Part shown: positions 7,655-9,568 of the stretch, in pieces
Layout of the letters: each line of letters starts with the position of its first letter
Position numbering within the stretch: position 1 is the stretch's first letter
Source: CAYRTD01 sp964426915
GTDB taxonomy: Bacteria > Bacteroidota > Bacteroidia > Bacteroidales > GCA-2748055
DNA length: 9,568 nucleotides
Assembly (NCBI GenBank): GCA_964426915.1
Contig: CAYRTD010000145.1
Location: 1 to 9,568, forward strand
Reading direction: 5' to 3'
The notes under the pieces: generated by a model
Told to the model about the DNA's origin: nothing
Database searches by the model: none
What the model saw: the letters and a program-made list of their open reading frames with translations, nothing else
Program-made: the position numbers and the translations under genes

Positions 7655-9427
7655 ATGGCAAAAAGAAATGAAAGATACACTGGATTTAAGCGTACCAGGA
7701 TTTTAATTTTTGGATGGATGTTTATTCTCCTTTTTTCCTGTGATCAAAAACAGGAAAAAAACCTTCAGGATAGTAATATTAGGGGTTGGACTATTCTATC
7801 AGATAACCGTGATAAAGCACTTGATGTTATTCGCACTTCCAGTGAATACAATATCAATCATTTACAAATATCGCATAAAATTGTACACAAGCTAAAGCAT
7901 CTTCGAAGGGATGAAACCCGGAAATTGACCAATGAATTGATTGATAGTGCTCATTCTGCCGGAATCGAAGAGGTTGTGCTTTGGGATCATGCATTGTATT
8001 GGCTGGGCTATTATCCGGATAAGTTTAAAACAGGCCCCGACAGTACATTGAACCTTGACAATCCTGAATTATGGGAATGGATTAAACAAGATTACAGGGA
8101 AATGCTTGACCTGGCTCCGCATGCTGATGGCATCGTACTGACGTTTATTGAAACAGGGGCACATATAGAAGATCAATATTCTGAAAAATTAACTTCGGAG
8201 GCCGAAAAACTCGCCTTGCTGGTAAATGAGCTCGCGAAGGTAATCATTGATGAACGCGACCTGAAATTCTATATTCGCACCTTCATGTATTTCCCTTCAG
8301 AACTTAATGCCTTGCTTGAATGTCTCGATTTGATCGAGAACAAAAATATTATTGTAATGAGTAAAGAAGTGCCCCATGATTTCTTTCTAACCCATCCAAA
8401 AACATTTTGGATAGATGATATCAGTTTTCCGGTGATTGTTGAATTTGATTGTACACATGAATATAACGGACAGGGTGTTGTGTCCAGTATTTTCCCCCAG
8501 GTGCACCTTGAACGATGGAAATATTATCAAAGCTTGCCGAATGTTAAGGGTTATGTAGCCAGAACCGACCGGTATAAAGAATCGGCCATCGTTGGCAGGC
8601 CTTCGGAAATTAATTTGTTTGCCCTGGCCATTGCTCTTGAGGATTCCTCAATAAGTGCAGATGAAGTGTTTGAATCCTATATTGTCAAAGAATATGGAGA
8701 GAAAGCTATTCCGTACCTGAAACCGGCTTTTGAAAACGCTTATAATGTAGTTACCTCGGTTTGGTACACTTTGGGATTGCCTTTGAGTAGTCATTCCCGT
8801 ATGAATTTTGATAATGTATGGAGCTATACCGGCATGGTTTCCGGAAGGTGGATGGAAGAACCGGTTACCACGGTTGAACATAACGTGGATAAGCAATTTC
8901 ATTACTGGAAAGACATAGTTAATCATTTGGCATCTCCTGAAATAAAAAGCAATAAAGGCTACCTTGGCAGAGAGATTTTATGGGATCGTATAGATAAAGG
9001 CTGGATAGATACAACAGAACAGATGAGTATAGAATATCTGGATTATATTGTTACAGAGAAAGACTATGGTGTTGAACTGGCTCAGGCATCATTAAAACAA
9101 ATAGAAAAGGCAGGGGATGTTATTGAAGACAGACAGAAATATGAAATCCTGTACCATACCTTTAAACGAACTGAACTTTCTGCCCGGTTATACAGGGCTG
9201 TTGCAAAAGCATATTTCGGATACCGCGTATATGCAAGGGGAGTGGATTACCAAACAGAAGAATTAAGAAATATTATTTATTCAGGCCTTGAGGAAGCAAG
9301 AGAAATTTCCGGTTTTATAAACAATTATCCGGACAAAGGTCCTGAAGCTTCTTATAATTGGCAGAATGATGCTGAAATAGCAACCCGGTACGTTAATCAA
9401 ATTTCTGATGCATTAGCTTTACTATAG
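7655..9427 (+). CDS. Lipoprotein, putative GH67-like (alpha-glucuronidase-like) TIM-barrel hydrolase
   Basis: A 590-aa protein with a basic N-terminus, hydrophobic stretch and lipobox LFSC (Cys29), so probably lipid-anchored. Residues about 42-330 show alternating strands and helices of a (beta/alpha)8 barrel: RGWTILSDNR, NHLQISH, EEVVLWDHALY, DGIVLTFIETGA, LKFYIRTFMYFP, NIIVMSKEVP, PVIVEFDCTHEYNGQG, VKGYVARTDRY. Two of these recall GH67 alpha-glucuronidases: the strand ending in Glu166 (compare the acid in the DSEG region) and EFDCTHEYNGQG with Asp265/Glu269 (compare the QEYLG motif holding a base residue). The rest (about 335-590) is largely helical, as in GH67, where the C-terminal helical domain helps form the site. 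It is shorter than typical GH67 proteins (about 700 aa), apparently lacking their N-terminal domain. Role: release of uronic acid or a related sugar, by inference. It lies 90 bp after the second sulfatase, same strand. A remote, unclassified hydrolase family is the main alternative. Confidence 0.5.
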   Translation: MAKRNERYTGFKRTRILIFGWMFILLFSCDQKQEKNLQDSNIRGWTILSDNRDKALDVIRTSSEYNINHLQISHKIVHKLKHLRRDETRKLTNELIDSAHSAGIEEVVLWDHALYWLGYYPDKFKTGPDSTLNLDNPELWEWIKQDYREMLDLAPHADGIVLTFIETGAHIEDQYSEKLTSEAEKLALLVNELAKVIIDERDLKFYIRTFMYFPSELNALLECLDLIENKNIIVMSKEVPHDFFLTHPKTFWIDDISFPVIVEFDCTHEYNGQGVVSSIFPQVHLERWKYYQSLPNVKGYVARTDRYKESAIVGRPSEINLFALAIALEDSSISADEVFESYIVKEYGEKAIPYLKPAFENAYNVVTSVWYTLGLPLSSHSRMNFDNVWSYTGMVSGRWMEEPVTTVEHNVDKQFHYWKDIVNHLASPEIKSNKGYLGREILWDRIDKGWIDTTEQMSIEYLDYIVTEKDYGVELAQASLKQIEKAGDVIEDRQKYEILYHTFKRTELSARLYRAVAKAYFGYRVYARGVDYQTEELRNIIYSGLEEAREISGFINNYPDKGPEASYNWQNDAEIATRYVNQISDALALL

Positions 9428-9568
9428 GGTGTAACTTTAAATCATTTATTACCATCTAATTAGAGTCTGTCCATAATGTCCGATATACTCATCCAATGTT
9501 TATTTTAAGTGGCATTCGTGAGCTCGTTATCACTCGGTTCTGCGTTGCTGCAACCGCGTGTCGCTGAA
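9428..9568. other. Non-coding right flank, possible mobile-element edge
   Basis: After the last stop there is no clear terminator hairpin. 9428-9460 is AT-rich like other intergenic DNA. From about 9461 (AGAGTCTGTCCATAATGTCC) the sequence changes, and 9512-9568 is clearly richer in G and C, with the near-palindrome GCGTTGCTGCAACCGC (9542-9557). AGAGTCTGTCC resembles the type of terminus seen in some insertion sequences, but no transposase frame or matching inverted repeat lies in the window, so this is only a suggestion. Confidence 0.25.

Noticed and set aside
1..9568. CRISPR arrays, tRNA or rRNA genes
   Set aside because: No regularly spaced repeats, cloverleaf or rRNA-like sequence was seen on either strand.

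Overview
The window looks like part of a Bacteroidota chromosome. It is AT-rich, starts of genes are preceded by A-runs rather than clear Shine-Dalgarno sequences, one promoter fits the Bacteroidota pattern (TTTG ... TAnnTTTG), and two secreted enzymes carry lipoprotein signals. The enzyme content (two serine-type S1 sulfatases and two putative glycoside hydrolases) suggests an organism that degrades sulfated glycans, perhaps a marine or anaerobic member. That ecological reading is inference.

Layout: (1) 1-1547 is the 3' part of a hybrid sensor histidine kinase (PAS, HisKA, HATPase, receiver) whose start lies left of the window. (2) 1548-1968 is a roughly 420 bp intergenic stretch with an apparent 45-codon relic of a MarR-type regulator at 1614-1751 and a good promoter at 1892-1921. 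(3) 1969-9427 is a tight four-gene, same-strand cluster: an 845-aa lipoprotein with a clan GH-D-like (alpha-galactosidase-like) organisation; a Tat-signal S1 sulfatase whose start overlaps the previous stop (ATGA); a second, Sec-signal S1 sulfatase of the iduronate-2-sulfatase-like type; and a 590-aa lipoprotein with a TIM-barrel pattern recalling GH67 alpha-glucuronidases. A 13-bp hairpin sits in the gap before the last gene. (4) 9428-9568 is non-coding as far as can be seen, and its last 70 bp or so have a different base composition that may mark the edge of a mobile element.

Taken together, the four genes read as a small operon for envelope-located breakdown of a sulfated, probably uronic-acid- and alpha-linked-sugar-containing polysaccharide or its oligosaccharides: sulfatases remove sulfate groups and the two hydrolases cut the exposed sugars. 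No SusC/SusD pair, sulfatase-maturating radical-SAM enzyme or sugar-specific regulator is visible, so these must be supplied from outside the window. The main novelty candidates are the two hydrolases, neither of which can be placed confidently in a described family by eye.
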